64,000 bases of DNA from Lingula anatina (GCF_001039355.2 NW_019774203.1:133062-197061), one strand, 5' to 3'. Positions 42,806-53,319 are shown, counted from the first letter of the stretch. Numbers and translations are program-made. Notes: a model not told the origin generated them from the letters alone.

Positions 42806-43927
42806 TTACATATGCCCCCTTAGTCCACGCATCTGTTGTTTTTGAGTGCAGTTTACAACTCTCTGTTTTTCCAAATGATACAAAACACTCCAAAATTTAA
42901 AGTCAGGTGCCTTGTGAATGGCCAACGGCATTGCGAGAAGACAAGGATCCTTCCTTACTTCTAGAGGTACTGTCATCCAAAAGTTTGGATTGTGGACAAG
43001 CTCGATTCCGTTTTCGTGCGCCAGTGTGGCTAGGTACACATCTTCAATGAAGAGATGTTTCCAAAACGAAGCTGAATGGAGGATTCTGATGACTTGGAAT
43101 GAGGCTACTGTAGCAAACCCTGACAGGAAAGCCGGATATTTATTTCCACTGTACTGTCTAAACGACTGGTAATATTTTTGTGTTGGATTTCGAAAAGGCG
43201 GTTTCCCTTTCTGGTATAAAAAACCCGTAAATAACGTTTCCGTCTTGAATTTTGGTAGATCTTTCAAGTACCTGATAATCCCGCGGTAATTTGCAACAAC
43301 ATCGTGTCCGCACCTTAAGACAAATTTTGCACCTGCGCAGTAATCAATGGCCCATCGCATGGCCAGTAGTGTCTTTAGAGTGAAATTCTTGTAGCTGTCG
43401 TTAAATGTCATTTTGATGATATCTTTGTGTTCAGAGTTTTCTGCTAATATCCCACGTTCTACGTCTGAATCATTTGTTTGGCCGACGACAAATACAGTTT
43501 TTATTTTCTCTCCAAGAACGTCTTTAACGCTCCCACACGTCTTTCGATACATGGCCCTGGTGACAAAATCACGAGGATCGGACATTACTAACACTAGGAG
43601 GTACACGTCGTCTGTATCCCTGCATGAGTTGTTTATTATGTACCTGTATCTTTTAATATGGTACCACAGGTCAGAATCATTTTTCTTTAGTTCACATACA
43701 ATCTCTGGCACCATGCAATCCCCAAGACTAATCTGTTGAGTGTCCTCTTTAACTAATTCTCCTGCATGCCTCCTGGTGAGATTTTCCGAAGATTCCATCT
43801 GTCTGTTTGCACCTTCATCTTTGTTTTGGACGGAGATATCGCCAGTCCTGGTGCTGTTCCAAAGAAAATATATCGCCAGAATATTGATAACCACTAATAA
43901 TAAGGAGATACCCGATCTGGTCTTCAT
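42806..43927 (-). CDS. GT31-like Golgi glycosyltransferase, GT31-C
   Basis: 373 residues from the conserved Met at 43927 (MKTRSGISLLLVVINILAI). It is collinear with GT31-B and has the same lengths between motifs: signal-anchor at 7-23, MYRKTCGS, NDSYKNFTLKTL, FVLRCGHDVVANY, YPAFLSGFATVASF and IEDVYLATLAHENGIELVHN. The DxD position again reads GHD. NxS/T sites such as NDSD, NFTL and NCTQ fit a lumenal domain. The C-terminus (QQMRGLRGHM) differs from GT31-B. The frame is intact and substitutions are largely conservative, so the gene appears maintained. Its TATA box is weaker (GTATACAA at 44014-44007). Confidence 0.85.
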   Translation of the reverse strand: MKTRSGISLLLVVINILAIYFLWNSTRTGDISVQNKDEGANRQMESSENLTRRHAGELVKEDTQQISLGDCMVPEIVCELKKNDSDLWYHIKRYRYIINNSCRDTDDVYLLVLVMSDPRDFVTRAMYRKTCGSVKDVLGEKIKTVFVVGQTNDSDVERGILAENSEHKDIIKMTFNDSYKNFTLKTLLAMRWAIDYCAGAKFVLRCGHDVVANYRGIIRYLKDLPKFKTETLFTGFLYQKGKPPFRNPTQKYYQSFRQYSGNKYPAFLSGFATVASFQVIRILHSASFWKHLFIEDVYLATLAHENGIELVHNPNFWMTVPLEVRKDPCLLAMPLAIHKAPDFKFWSVLYHLEKQRVVNCTQKQQMRGLRGHM

Positions 43928-44006
43928 TCCGATGTTTGTTTTGTCTTGCACAGCGCTAAAGAGCATATAGTTTACCGTTTGTCACTATATCTTATCAGCT
44001 ATTCCG

Positions 44007-44014
44007 TTGTATAC
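44007..44014 (-). promoter_or_regulatory. Degenerate TATA box of GT31-C
   Basis: It reads GTATACAA where the other copies have GTATATAA; the surrounding CGGAATAGCTGATAAGATAT block is conserved. Confidence 0.5.
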
Positions 44015-44451
44015 TACAGTGTACATGTACAGATATGTTATCTCAGTTTTTTTAATCCCTATTATTATGATGGGGAGTACTGTCCCATATTCAAACACTT
44101 TCAATTTGGAGTGCTGGTGTTTATTGTTAGGGCCTATTTAAATCACACAGTGGACCTGGATGATTTACAACATGGTGTTCGGGCTATCTTTTATTCCTTT
44201 TGTGGGTAATTGTCGAAGCAAAGACAACACTATTATATATTTATAAACAGGTGTTTAAGAGATAGAGGTTCTCAACGAGAAGGCGTAATAAAAGTAAAAC
44301 ATTTCTGTGCTCAATAAATCATTATTCTAAATGCAATCCAAGGTACAGCGTATGATAGAAGTACTAGTATAAACAAAACAACATGATAACACAACATCTC
44401 TCAACATTTTTCTTTGGTTAAATTTTTTTTTAGTGAAAAGCTGTATAAGCA

Positions 44452-44533
44452 GGGCCTGATAGCTTAGTTGGTAAGAGCATCGTGCTAATAACTCGAATGT
44501 TCTCTTTTCAGGCACCAGTCGGTCCACAGTCTT
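44452..44533 (+). tRNA. Degenerate tRNA-Ile(AAT)-like pseudogene, copy 1
   Basis: GGGCCTGATAGCTTAGTTGG begins a cloverleaf-like 5' half with a D-arm and a CTAATAA anticodon loop. The T-arm is disrupted and the acceptor stem does not close. It is probably non-functional or part of a tRNA-derived SINE. Confidence 0.45.
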
Positions 44534-44599
44534 TTTCTCGTTATTTGTTGTCTAATTTTCACTTTTAAACAACTGCTCCATTCTTATTGTTCAGGGCCT

Positions 44600-44753
44600 G
44601 GGCCCGTAACTCGAGTGCTTCGGGCATTGCGATGGAGCGAAAGAGTCTCGATTCCATAACCCCCTTATGGGGCGAGTAGGCCTATGGGCGAGTTATGGAA
44701 TCGAGACGCTTGCGCTCGGTCACAATGTGCAATGTTTTCGAGTTACGTGGACC
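44600..44753. mobile_element. Foldback MITE (GGGCCCGTAACTCGAG family), copy 1
   Basis: The left arm GGGCCCGTAACTCGAGTGCT pairs with the right arm ending TTTTCGAGTTACGTGGACC. Inner arms include AGTCTCGATTCCATAAC and GTTATGGAATCGAGAC. A second intact copy is at 49839-49992 and an interrupted one at 48417-49481. Confidence 0.8.
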
Positions 44754-45799
44754 TGTTTAACAAGCACTCACTGCAGAGCGCAAATACGGTTACTTGGATG
44801 AAAAACTGCATCGACTGCGAATTGCAAATTGGATGTACATGCACACTTAAGTAGCCGTCTACTATTCCGATAGGCCTAACTTTCCGAAAACGCAATTTGT
44901 AGACTCGCTGCTTTAGATGAGGCAAACAATCACAATGGCGGTGCTTGTAACCGCTAAAACAATCACACACACTTAATTTTCCCAAAGAAGGTGTGTGTTG
45001 ATTGTGTCTTGACGATTAAAAAAATAAAAAAAAAAACATTACTTCCATACGCATTTTACTGAGTAATTTGTCTGATAATTCAAATGACAGTTGGTGCCAA
45101 TATACCTAGTGCAAACTGACGTATAGTCCTGATGCTTGAGCAATTGGGAGTCAGGCACTAACCAACCAGTGTGGTTAGTTACAGGTCAACCCTTCTCCGA
45201 CAACACGCAGAGGGTGGAGCAGTCTTTGGAGGTCATCCACTAACAGTGGCGTGACAGGCTGCGATGATAATGTTGATTATCATAGAAGTTGTATAAGGAA
45301 CCGTAATACGGGGGCTCCATCGACAAGACGAATCCCGTCGTCATTTTTATGCCCCTATTTATAACTTTGTTTTGAAGAATATTTATAAAATTCCGCTTAT
45401 TTATATGGTTTTTGTTGCTATTAAATGATTTTTTCGGTGGATCCCAGCTGCTGTCCTTTTATCATGTAACATTTGATCGATGTGTAATAGAATTATATTA
45501 CTCCGCCCACCACATCGGATTCTTTCTACCAGCTGCGTGTCATGATCTTAGTAGCAGATGAATATTTTATTGCTTTAGCCTTTTATGGATTTGTTGCAAT
45601 CTCTGTAACTTTGCTTCAAAACTGTACCTAAGAATACTGGCACACAGAAATGAAGACAGAAATTGAGGATAATTACGCACCTCAAATCAGTTCCTCCCCT
45701 ACCCTCAAACCTAGATCAACATCAAATCATTTATTTTATTTATTTCTTAATTTTATTTCATTTTATTTTATTTTATTGTTAAGATCAGGTTGAATTCAG

Positions 45800-45960
45800 A
45801 TCAGGTTTGTATTTAAACTCTGTTCTTCAGGGCACAATTCCAATTTTAACAAATCTACGTTAACAAATTGTTAGTTTTTAAACATGTTGAAACTTTTATT
45901 AACAATAAAAACAAACAATGCCAATCCTTGTCACAATGCTAAACAACCCAGAAAGATGAC

Positions 45961-46022
<62 letters not shown>

Positions 46023-47018
46023 CCTTTAATATTTGATGACCAGTATGCCAACATTTTGTAGCATTTGTGTCACTGGGACCACGAACGTATTGATCTAACC
46101 CTCAGCACTGGTGGCCTATAAGAATTGTTAGCTGTGGCTTAACAGTTTTAACTCAGAATACGGAGCATTTGTGTGTATTTTATTTTGCAAACATTAACCG
46201 TTACCTAGATATAGACTCTTTTTAAATAAAAAAAAAAATGTGATTCTCAGAAAGGAGAACTGAGGCGTATATTTTATATGTACATGTATGTACACACAGT
46301 GGACAATAGAAGTGTCATCCCTACTTAACCAATACTTTGGAGGAGATAAATGACTGTGGAATGATATGCTCCTGGTATCATTTTATTAACATCAAATTTC
46401 ACAAAAGAAACGCTTCTTACTGAACAATTCAACTGTACTATATCGATATTCTGACATTGCTTATATTATATTCCGCCTCTTCAGGTTAATAATTTTGATT
46501 ACTCTGATTCAGGGGGTGACACTTCTATTGTCCAGTGTGTGTATATCACTTTGAGTACAGGACGAATTGTGTTAAGTGGGTCTCGGATGAGAGATGGATA
46601 GTTGTGAAATACAGAAAGTAAATTTTAAGATGCTGCCAACGCCACCCGACAAACATTCAAAACTGGATAATATCAAGTATTCAATAATCTCCCTTTCAGA
46701 CTCGCAACAGTATCGTCTGCTTTTCCGAATAAAAAAGGGATTGTTTCCCAGGTAAACGACCGGATGTATTTTAATATTATATGATTAATAATGAAATTGG
46801 TTCAGTACACATATAAGTGAAGTCGTATGTTTTGAATTATTTAGTATTTTACTACAATGTGTTTCTGAGTCTGTTCTTTTTCTTTAAGTCTCCAACCTCT
46901 GTACGTGCGGTGAGTGAAAAAAAAGCAGTTGAATTACATTTTCCATGCACATAAATAATTACTTTAATTTTTCTTGTAACTGCGGCATAACTTATATTTA
47001 TCCACACATCTAGATCTC
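45800..47018. other. Spacer upstream of the GT31-D 3' end
   Basis: It contains an (AT)n microsatellite at 45965-46020 and a Tc1/mariner-type MITE at 46291-46543. The part after 46840 resembles the downstream flank of the other GT31 copies. No gene. Confidence 0.55.
46291..46543. mobile_element. MITE with TA-flanked inverted ends
   Basis: The left end TACACACAGTGGACAATAGA and the right end TCTATTGTCCAGTGTGTGTA are inverted over about 27 bp, continuing through AGTGTCA/TGACACT. It is 253 bp and non-coding. The flanking TA suggests a Tc1/mariner-type TA target. Confidence 0.8.
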
Positions 47019-48107
47019 TTATTTTTGACTACAGTTTGAAACTCTCTGTTTTTCAAAATCATACAAAACACTCCAAATTTTAAAGTCAGGGACCTTGTGA
47101 ATGGCCAACAGCATTGAGAGAAGACAAGTATCATTCTTTAATTTTGGGGGTACTGTCATCCGAAATTTTGGATTGTGGACAAGTTTGATCCCGTTTTCGT
47201 GCGCCAGTGTGGCCAGGTACACGTCTTCAATGAAGAGATGTTTCCAAAACGAAGCTGAATGGAGGACTCTGATGACTTCGAATGAGGCTACTGTAGCAAA
47301 GCCCGAAAGGTAAGCCGGATATTTACTTTCACTATACTGCCTAAGTGACTGAAAATATTTCTGTTTTGGATTTCGAAAAGGAAGATTCCCTTTCGAATGC
47401 AAATAGCCTGTGAATAATGTTTCCGTCTTAAATTTTGGAAGATCTTTCAAGTACCTGATAATCTGGCGGTAATTTGCGATAACATCGTGCCCGCACCTTA
47501 AGACAAATTTCGCACGTGCGCAGTAATCAATGGCCCATCGCATGGCCAGTAGTGTCTTTAGAGTGAAATTCTTGTAGGTGTCGTTAAATGTCATTTTGAT
47601 GATATCTCTGTGTTCAGAGTTTTCTTCTAATATCCCACGTTCAACGTCTGAATCATTTGTTTGACCGACGACAAATACAGTTTTTATTTTCTCTCCAAGA
47701 ACGTCTTTAACGCTCCCACACGTCTTTCGGTACATGTCCCTGGTGATAAAATCACGAGGATCTGACACAACTAACACTAGGAGAAATACGTTCTCTGTAT
47801 CCCTGCAAGGGCTGTTTATTATGTACTTGTATCTTTTAATATGGTACCACAGGTCAGAATCACTTTTCTTTAGTTTACATACAATCTCCGGTACCATGCA
47901 ATCCCCAAGACTAATCTGTTTTGTGTCCTCTTTAACTAATTCTCCTGCATGTCTCCTGCTGATATTTTCAGTAGGTTCCATCTTATTATTTCCACCTTCA
48001 TCTTCTTTTTGGACGGAGATGTCGCCATTCCTTGTGCAGTTCCAAAGAAAATATATCGCCAGAATATTGATAATCACTAATGATAAGAAGATACCCGAGG
48101 TCTTCAT
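47019..48107 (-). CDS. GT31-like Golgi glycosyltransferase, GT31-D
   Basis: 362 residues from the conserved Met at 48107 (MKTSGIFLSLVIINILAIYF). It is collinear with GT31-B and -C but ends ten residues earlier, at NCSQK, and lacks the Arg of MKTRSG. Motifs are MYRKTCGS, NDTYKNFTLKTL, FVLRCGHDVIANY, YPAYLSGFATVASF and IEDVYLATLA; the GHD substitution is present here too. It is the most diverged intact copy. The longer upstream frame starting at 48197 contains a small local duplication (AGCATATAGAGAGCATATA) and is not shared with the paralogues, so it is not taken as coding. It has a conserved TATA box at 48216-48209. Confidence 0.83.
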   Translation of the reverse strand: MKTSGIFLSLVIINILAIYFLWNCTRNGDISVQKEDEGGNNKMEPTENISRRHAGELVKEDTKQISLGDCMVPEIVCKLKKSDSDLWYHIKRYKYIINSPCRDTENVFLLVLVVSDPRDFITRDMYRKTCGSVKDVLGEKIKTVFVVGQTNDSDVERGILEENSEHRDIIKMTFNDTYKNFTLKTLLAMRWAIDYCARAKFVLRCGHDVIANYRQIIRYLKDLPKFKTETLFTGYLHSKGNLPFRNPKQKYFQSLRQYSESKYPAYLSGFATVASFEVIRVLHSASFWKHLFIEDVYLATLAHENGIKLVHNPKFRMTVPPKLKNDTCLLSMLLAIHKVPDFKIWSVLYDFEKQRVSNCSQK

Positions 48108-48208
48108 TCTACTGTTTGTTTTGCCCTGCACAAGCAGGGAGAGCAAATATACAGCATATAGAGAGCATATATGATCCTGTTTGTCACTATACCTCATCAG
48201 CTATTCCG

Positions 48209-48216
48209 TTATATAC
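48209..48216 (-). promoter_or_regulatory. Conserved TATA box of GT31-D
   Basis: GTATATAA, followed by CGGAATAGCTGATGAGGTAT; same context as in the other GT31 copies. Confidence 0.6.
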
Positions 48217-48802
48217 CGTGTACATGTACGAGTGTAGTAATTATGTTATTTCCGTTTGTCTAGTCCCTTATATTATAATGAGGAGCACTGTCCGATATTC
48301 AAACACTCACAATTTCGAGTGCTGATGTTCAATGTTATTTAAATGACGTGAAAGTTTATTCTTTATTTATTGGTTATTTGCGAAGCAAAGACGACACTAT
48401 AAAACATTAATAAACAGGGCCCGCAACTCGAAAGCATCACGTATTGCGAATAGCGATATCACATAGAGGCTACAATGTACAGTAACTGTATTATATGGGG
48501 CGAGTAAATCCTACCCTCTACCAGGGCGAGTGATAGATTTTTTACAGATATTCACAGATATGTCTCTAGCTAGATAGATGGTCATTTAGGGCTCAACTCA
48601 CCCTGTTGAGGAATCCCATGTGGAAACAATTATCTCTGCGCGCGCGCCAAAGGCTTTGTACTTGCTCTGCATGAGCTGAGCTTCACAACGATGTGATAAC
48701 TGCTCGTTACGCAACCAGTCTAAAGCTTTTTTATCTGTCACAGAAGAGCAAGTGATTGAAGTCAGAGTAATTAACTGTCTTGTTTGCTGTCACACAGACT
48801 TA

Positions 48803-49014
48803 GGGTCTATTCCCACAACTTTAGATCGATCTATCACCGCGGGGAGTCTCACCAGACTACCGTCAGATAATCCCCTTTAAGTGTCCGTCCCCGCCCACTA
48901 CAAGCCGTAAGGGGCAATTAACTTTCGTGTCCGCCCGGCTGACAGCTATTCAGCGCGAACCCCCAGGGAGTTAGGTCGATCCAAAGTAGGTCGATCTAAT
49001 GTATGGAAATGGGG
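48803..49014. mobile_element. Inner MITE (GATCGATC...CCGCGGGGAGTCTCAC subfamily)
   Basis: It begins GGGTCTATTCCCACAAC and ends GTATGGAAATGGGGT. Inverted blocks are TTAGATCGATCTA and TAGGTCGATCTAA. A close relative lies at 51148-51361. Confidence 0.7.
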
Positions 49015-49035
49015 TGCAAGACTGGACCTGCTAAT

Positions 49036-49245
49036 ACCCCCTTGACACTGGACGGCGTCCTTTCTGCGACCATGAAATTTGGCATTGCTGTGGTCTTAAT
49101 AAGGAGGCACGAGCATTGATTTTGTATCAGAATGAATGCTCAATGATCGGCCAGTTGTCGGCACGTAAAGTATTATAATTTTTTAACTCTCAAATGGGGC
49201 CGTACTGCTGGACGCAGAAAGGACGCCATCCAGTGTAAAGGGGGC
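49036..49245. mobile_element. Inner MITE with CCCCCTTGACACTGGACGGC ends
   Basis: CCCCCTTGACACTGGACGGC with GTCCTTTCTGCG at the left is matched inversely by CGCAGAAAGGACGCCATCCA and GTGTAAAGGGGG at the right. Non-coding. Confidence 0.78.
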
Positions 49246-49695
49246 TTAAGTGGCAGTGCCTGAGCAGTTATGCAAACAATTATCAGCCATGCAATCAGCC
49301 TTGAGATTTCTCAACAGGGTGAGTTGAGCCCTAAATGACCATCTATCTAGCTAGAGACATATCTGTGAATATCTGTAAAAAATCTATCACTCGCCTGGTA
49401 GAGGGTAAGTAAATCCCGAGTTATGGAATCGAGACGCTTGCGTACGGTCGCAATGCGCGATGCTTTCGAGTTACGGGGCCCTGGTGTATTCATGTGAGAT
49501 GATGTTCTCAACGAGAAGGCGTAACAAATGTAAAACAATGTGCTCAATAAATTATTATTATAAAAATTTATGCAATTCAAAGTACGGCGTATGATAGAAG
49601 TACTAGTATAAACAAAACAATATGATAAGACAACATCTCTCAACATTTTCCTTTGGTAAAAAAAAACAATTTTTTCGTGAAAAGCTGTATAAACA

Positions 49696-49771
49696 GGGCC
49701 TGATAGCTCAGTTGGTTAGAGCATCATGCTAATAACGCGAATGTCCTTGGTTCCCAGTCAAGCCACAGTCC
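49696..49771 (+). tRNA. tRNA-Ile(AAT)-like sequence, copy 2 (probable pseudogene)
   Basis: GGGCCTGATAGCTCAGTTGG gives a good D-arm (GCTC/GAGC). The anticodon loop CTAATAA has AAT at the anticodon position. The T-arm CTTGG/TCAAG closes. The anticodon stem has one mismatch and the acceptor stem pairs only in part, so it is probably a pseudogene or SINE head rather than a working tRNA. Confidence 0.55.
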
Positions 49772-49838
49772 TTTTCTTGTTATTTGTTGTCTAATTTTCA
49801 CTTTTAAACAACTGCTCCATTCTCATTGTTCAGGGCCT

Positions 49839-49992
49839 GGGCCCGTAACTCGAGTGCTTCGCGCATTGCGATGGAGCGAAAGAGTCTCGATTCCATAACC
49901 CCCTTATGGGGCGAGTAGGCCTATGGGCGAGTTGTGGAATCGAGACGCTTGCGCTCGGTCACAATGTGCAATGTTTTCGAGTTACGTGGACC
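49839..49992. mobile_element. Foldback MITE (GGGCCCGTAACTCGAG family), copy 2
   Basis: Nearly identical to 44600-44753, carried by the same segmental duplication. Confidence 0.8.
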
Positions 49993-50954
49993 TGTTTAAC
50001 AAGCACTCACTGCAGAACGCAAATACGGTTACTTGGACGAAAAACTGCATCGACTGCGAATTGCAAATTGGATGCACATGCACACTTAAGTAGCCGTCTA
50101 CTATTCCGATAGGCCTAACTTTCCGAAAACGCAATTTGTAGACTCGCTGCTTTAGATGAGGCAAACAATCACAATGGCGGTGCTTGTAACCGCTAAAACA
50201 ATCACACACGCTTAATTTTCCCAAAGAAGGTGTGTTTTGATTGTGTCTTGACGATTAAAAAAATAAAAAAACATTACTTCCATATGCATTTTACTCAGTA
50301 ATTTGTCTGATAATTCAAACGACAGTTGACGCCAATATACCTAGTGCAAACTGATGTAAAGTCCTTGATCCTTGGTCAATTGGACATCAGGCACTTACCA
50401 ACCCGCACTGAACCAGTGGTCAACCCCACTCCGACAACACGCAGAGGGTGGAGCAGTCTTTGGAGGTCATCCACTTACAGTGGCGTGACAGGCTGCGATG
50501 ATAATGTTGATTATCATAGAAGTTATATAAGGAACCGTAATACGGGGGCTCCATCGACAAGACGAATCCCGTCGTCATTTTTATGCCCCTATTTATAGCT
50601 TTGTTTTGTAGAATATTTATAAAATTCTGCTCATTTATATGGTTTTTGTTGCTATCAAATGATTTTTCGATCCCAGCTGCTGTCTTTTTTTCATGTAACA
50701 TTTGATCGATGTGTAATAGAATTATATTACTCCGCCCACCACATCGGATTCTTTCTACCAGCTGCGTGTCTTAATCTTGGTAGCAGATTAATATTTATTC
50801 CTTTAACCTTTTATGGATTAGTCGCAATTTCTGTAGCTTTGCTTCAAAACAGTTCCCAAGAATACTGGTATGCAGAAGTGAAGATAGAAAATAAGGGCTA
50901 CATGTATTACGCTCCTCCTCTACCCCCAAAACCGAGATCAACATCAAATTATTT

Positions 50955-51018
50955 TCACATTTATTTTATTTTATTTTATTTTATTTTATTTTATTTTATT
51001 TTATTTTATTTTATTTTG
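50955..51018. repeat. (TTTTA)n microsatellite
   Basis: About twelve TTTTA units. Confidence 0.9.
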
Positions 51019-51099
51019 TTGTTAAGATCCGTTGAATTCAGATCAGGTAGATGTTTATGGGGCTGCTCAGAATAAGCTAGACCGACCAAGGAAGTGAGA

Positions 51100-51434
51100 G
51101 CTAACTCCACGGGGATTCTGCTGAATACAATCAGATTAAGAGACCAAGGGCGTATTCCCAGAGCTTTTAGATCGATCTATCCCAGCGGGGAGTCTCACTA
51201 GATTACTGTCAGATAATCCGGCTTAAATGTCCGTCACGCCTACTACAAGCTGGAAGGGGGTAATTAACTTTCGTGCCCGCTCGGCTGACAGCTATTTAGC
51301 GTGAACCCCTAGGGAGTTAGGTCGATCTAAAGTAGATCGATCTAATCTCTGGAAATGGGGTCCAACACGCCCCCTCCTCCTGGCGTTGGGTAGAATATAA
51401 AGAATCTGGTAATTGTACGAGTGCTTTGATTTTA
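51100..51434. mobile_element. MITE fragment interrupted by a second MITE
   Basis: The outer pieces (CTAACTCCACGGGGATTCTG and ACGCCCCCTCCTCCTGGCGT) belong to the 20202-20455 family. They are separated by an inner element, 51148-51361, related to 48803-49014. CCAA flanks the inner element on both sides (51144-51147 and 51362-51365). Confidence 0.7.
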
Positions 51435-52010
51435 TAAGAGGAGGATGACATTATAAATATTTTTTATTGCAGGAAAAACTCGTCCCTGTGTGCCCCCCCC
51501 CCCCTCCTTAACCCACCCACGGTCTAATTTCTTATAAGGTCTTACTCCTCACGTGACCCACCAACTACCTAGTAACCACAAATTGATCTCCAGAATTTAA
51601 GTAGCCAAAGACATATTTGCAGAACAGGAAATCAATGAAGCTGTAGAAGGAAAAGATATTTTGGGGGATAGGAAATAATAAATGAATAAATAAGATATGA
51701 ACCGATATCCCAGAAAATACCACAACCAAAAGATGACGTCTCCAGAAGTTTGGGAAGTCACCCTCCACTTCCTGCAAAGAGAAATATAGAATAGAATATA
51801 AAGAAAAATTATATGTCTTTGGTATGAGAAGCGCGTGAAAGGATGTCTAGCAAAGTGAGGCTATAAACAAACAAATGAAATAAATAAATAAATATTTGAA
51901 AAAAAAAACACTACAAATACTAAAATGAAATATCACCTTCACTTGCACTTGCACCTTGAATGAATAAATAGTTTTATTCGCCCAAGCTTGCAACCAGGCA
52001 ACTTACCACC

Positions 52011-52041
<31 letters not shown>

Positions 52042-53280
52042 TGCAAGAAATTATAATGTTAATTTTAAAGATATACTCCTTTTTTTTCATTTTTCAAAAG
52101 TGGTGATTAAAGATTAATTAATTAATAACAGTTGATCCAATGATCTTGGCTTGTAAGGAAACAAAAAAATAGTTCTGAGCGGCCATCCTTTGAGCTTGAT
52201 TGACTTAGTTGGGAAATGCATGAACTTGCCAGCACGCCTGTATGCGTGAATTTTAAAGTAATCATATTTTGATTCCTTCTTTCATTTGCCATATTATCGA
52301 ATATTTCCCTAAAAATGACTCAAAAAGCATGCTGATATAGCAGAAGACTCCTTTTAGGGATTTTTTTTTATGAAAATACTTATCGACAGTCACTTTTCTA
52401 GTTACTAAATGAGAAGTTAAAATGGTATATGATTCGCACAAACCAATTTTCCTTGAAATCGACAGCATGAATCTTAAATTTCACAGAACGTGTCGTAGTA
52501 CATTTTCTGTATGCTTCAGAGTCTTCAAAATTTCCCGAACAGGTATTAAAATAGCTGCTCTGGCGATTGCTAAATTCCCAAAACTGAAATGATTTTTTTA
52601 TCCCCAAAATGCTACTTTGACGTCATCGGTGAATGTGAGCATGAGCAGTAAGACCTTCAAAAATCGAATATGTCAATTATCTACAACCACATTTTTTCAA
52701 ACATTTGTTCTCGGTAACAGTTGAGTGATTTTGGGTCCAGTGCCGACCCCCCCCATCCTCCCCTTCATTCGTCCCGCCCTATAACGGCTTCAGTGAGCCC
52801 GCCGCCGCCGCTGTTTGGGACCTAAATCCCTCCCCGCAGTGACATCCCTTATTGATCCACTGCTCGGCGTGTTTCCATTAAGGGTGATATCATTAATTGA
52901 ATTAACATTGGTCAGACCTAATGCAATTAAAACACATATAATGGAGTACACGGGGATCGATCCGCTCGATCCGCGTTCCTTGGAGAGACGCGCTTCTTCC
53001 CAAGCTGTAAGTGGTGTAATGTCATCGATCGGGAATGGATGGGAGAAGACAAAGAAAGAGATGAGGAAAGTCTTTTCAGGATATGGGGCGTCGATGTCAG
53101 CTGGCGAATGGCTTTATTTTTCTGTTGAAATATAATCTAGACCGATTCCTTTCATTGCAGAAATATTTTACTCGTTCTCTTCGTTTGGATTAGTTTTTAT
53201 GAACAGTGAAAATCACAACTTCAGTATTTTTGAAATTTATACGCACTCAGAGGCAAGCAATAATATTAGAATTTTTTTCA

Positions 53281-53319
<39 letters not shown>

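Larger units (their letters stand above)
44240..45800. repeat. Second segmental duplication, copy 1 (partner 49480-51060)
   Basis: About 1.5 kb of non-coding sequence is repeated in the same order: GT31 upstream flank, tRNA-like sequence, foldback MITE, then a block beginning GCAAATTGGATG and ending in TTTTA-rich sequence. Confidence 0.85.
48512..49407. mobile_element. Mutator-like non-autonomous element with ~98-bp inverted ends and a 9-bp target duplication
   Basis: The arms 48512-48610 and 49310-49407 are inverted copies (TACCCTCTACCAGGGCGAGT to ACCCTGTTGAG), differing by a one-base indel and little else. AGTAAATCC flanks both ends. Long inverted repeats plus a 9-bp duplication are typical of Mutator-like elements. 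The interior is non-coding and holds two other MITEs. Confidence 0.82.
48417..49481. mobile_element. Foldback MITE (GGGCCCGTAACTCGAG family), copy split by a larger element
   Basis: The left part runs GGGCCCGCAACTCGAAAGCA to GGGGCGAGTAAATCC. The right part runs CGAGTTATGGAATCGAGACG to TTCGAGTTACGGGGCCC. The uninterrupted site is preserved upstream of GT31-B (TAATAAACAGGTGTATTCATG near 39415). Confidence 0.8.
49480..51060. repeat. Second segmental duplication, copy 2 (partner 44240-45800)
   Basis: It matches copy 1 with few differences, including the tRNA-like sequence and foldback MITE. It ends in a (TTTTA)n tract at 50960-51018 that is expanded relative to copy 1. Confidence 0.85.
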
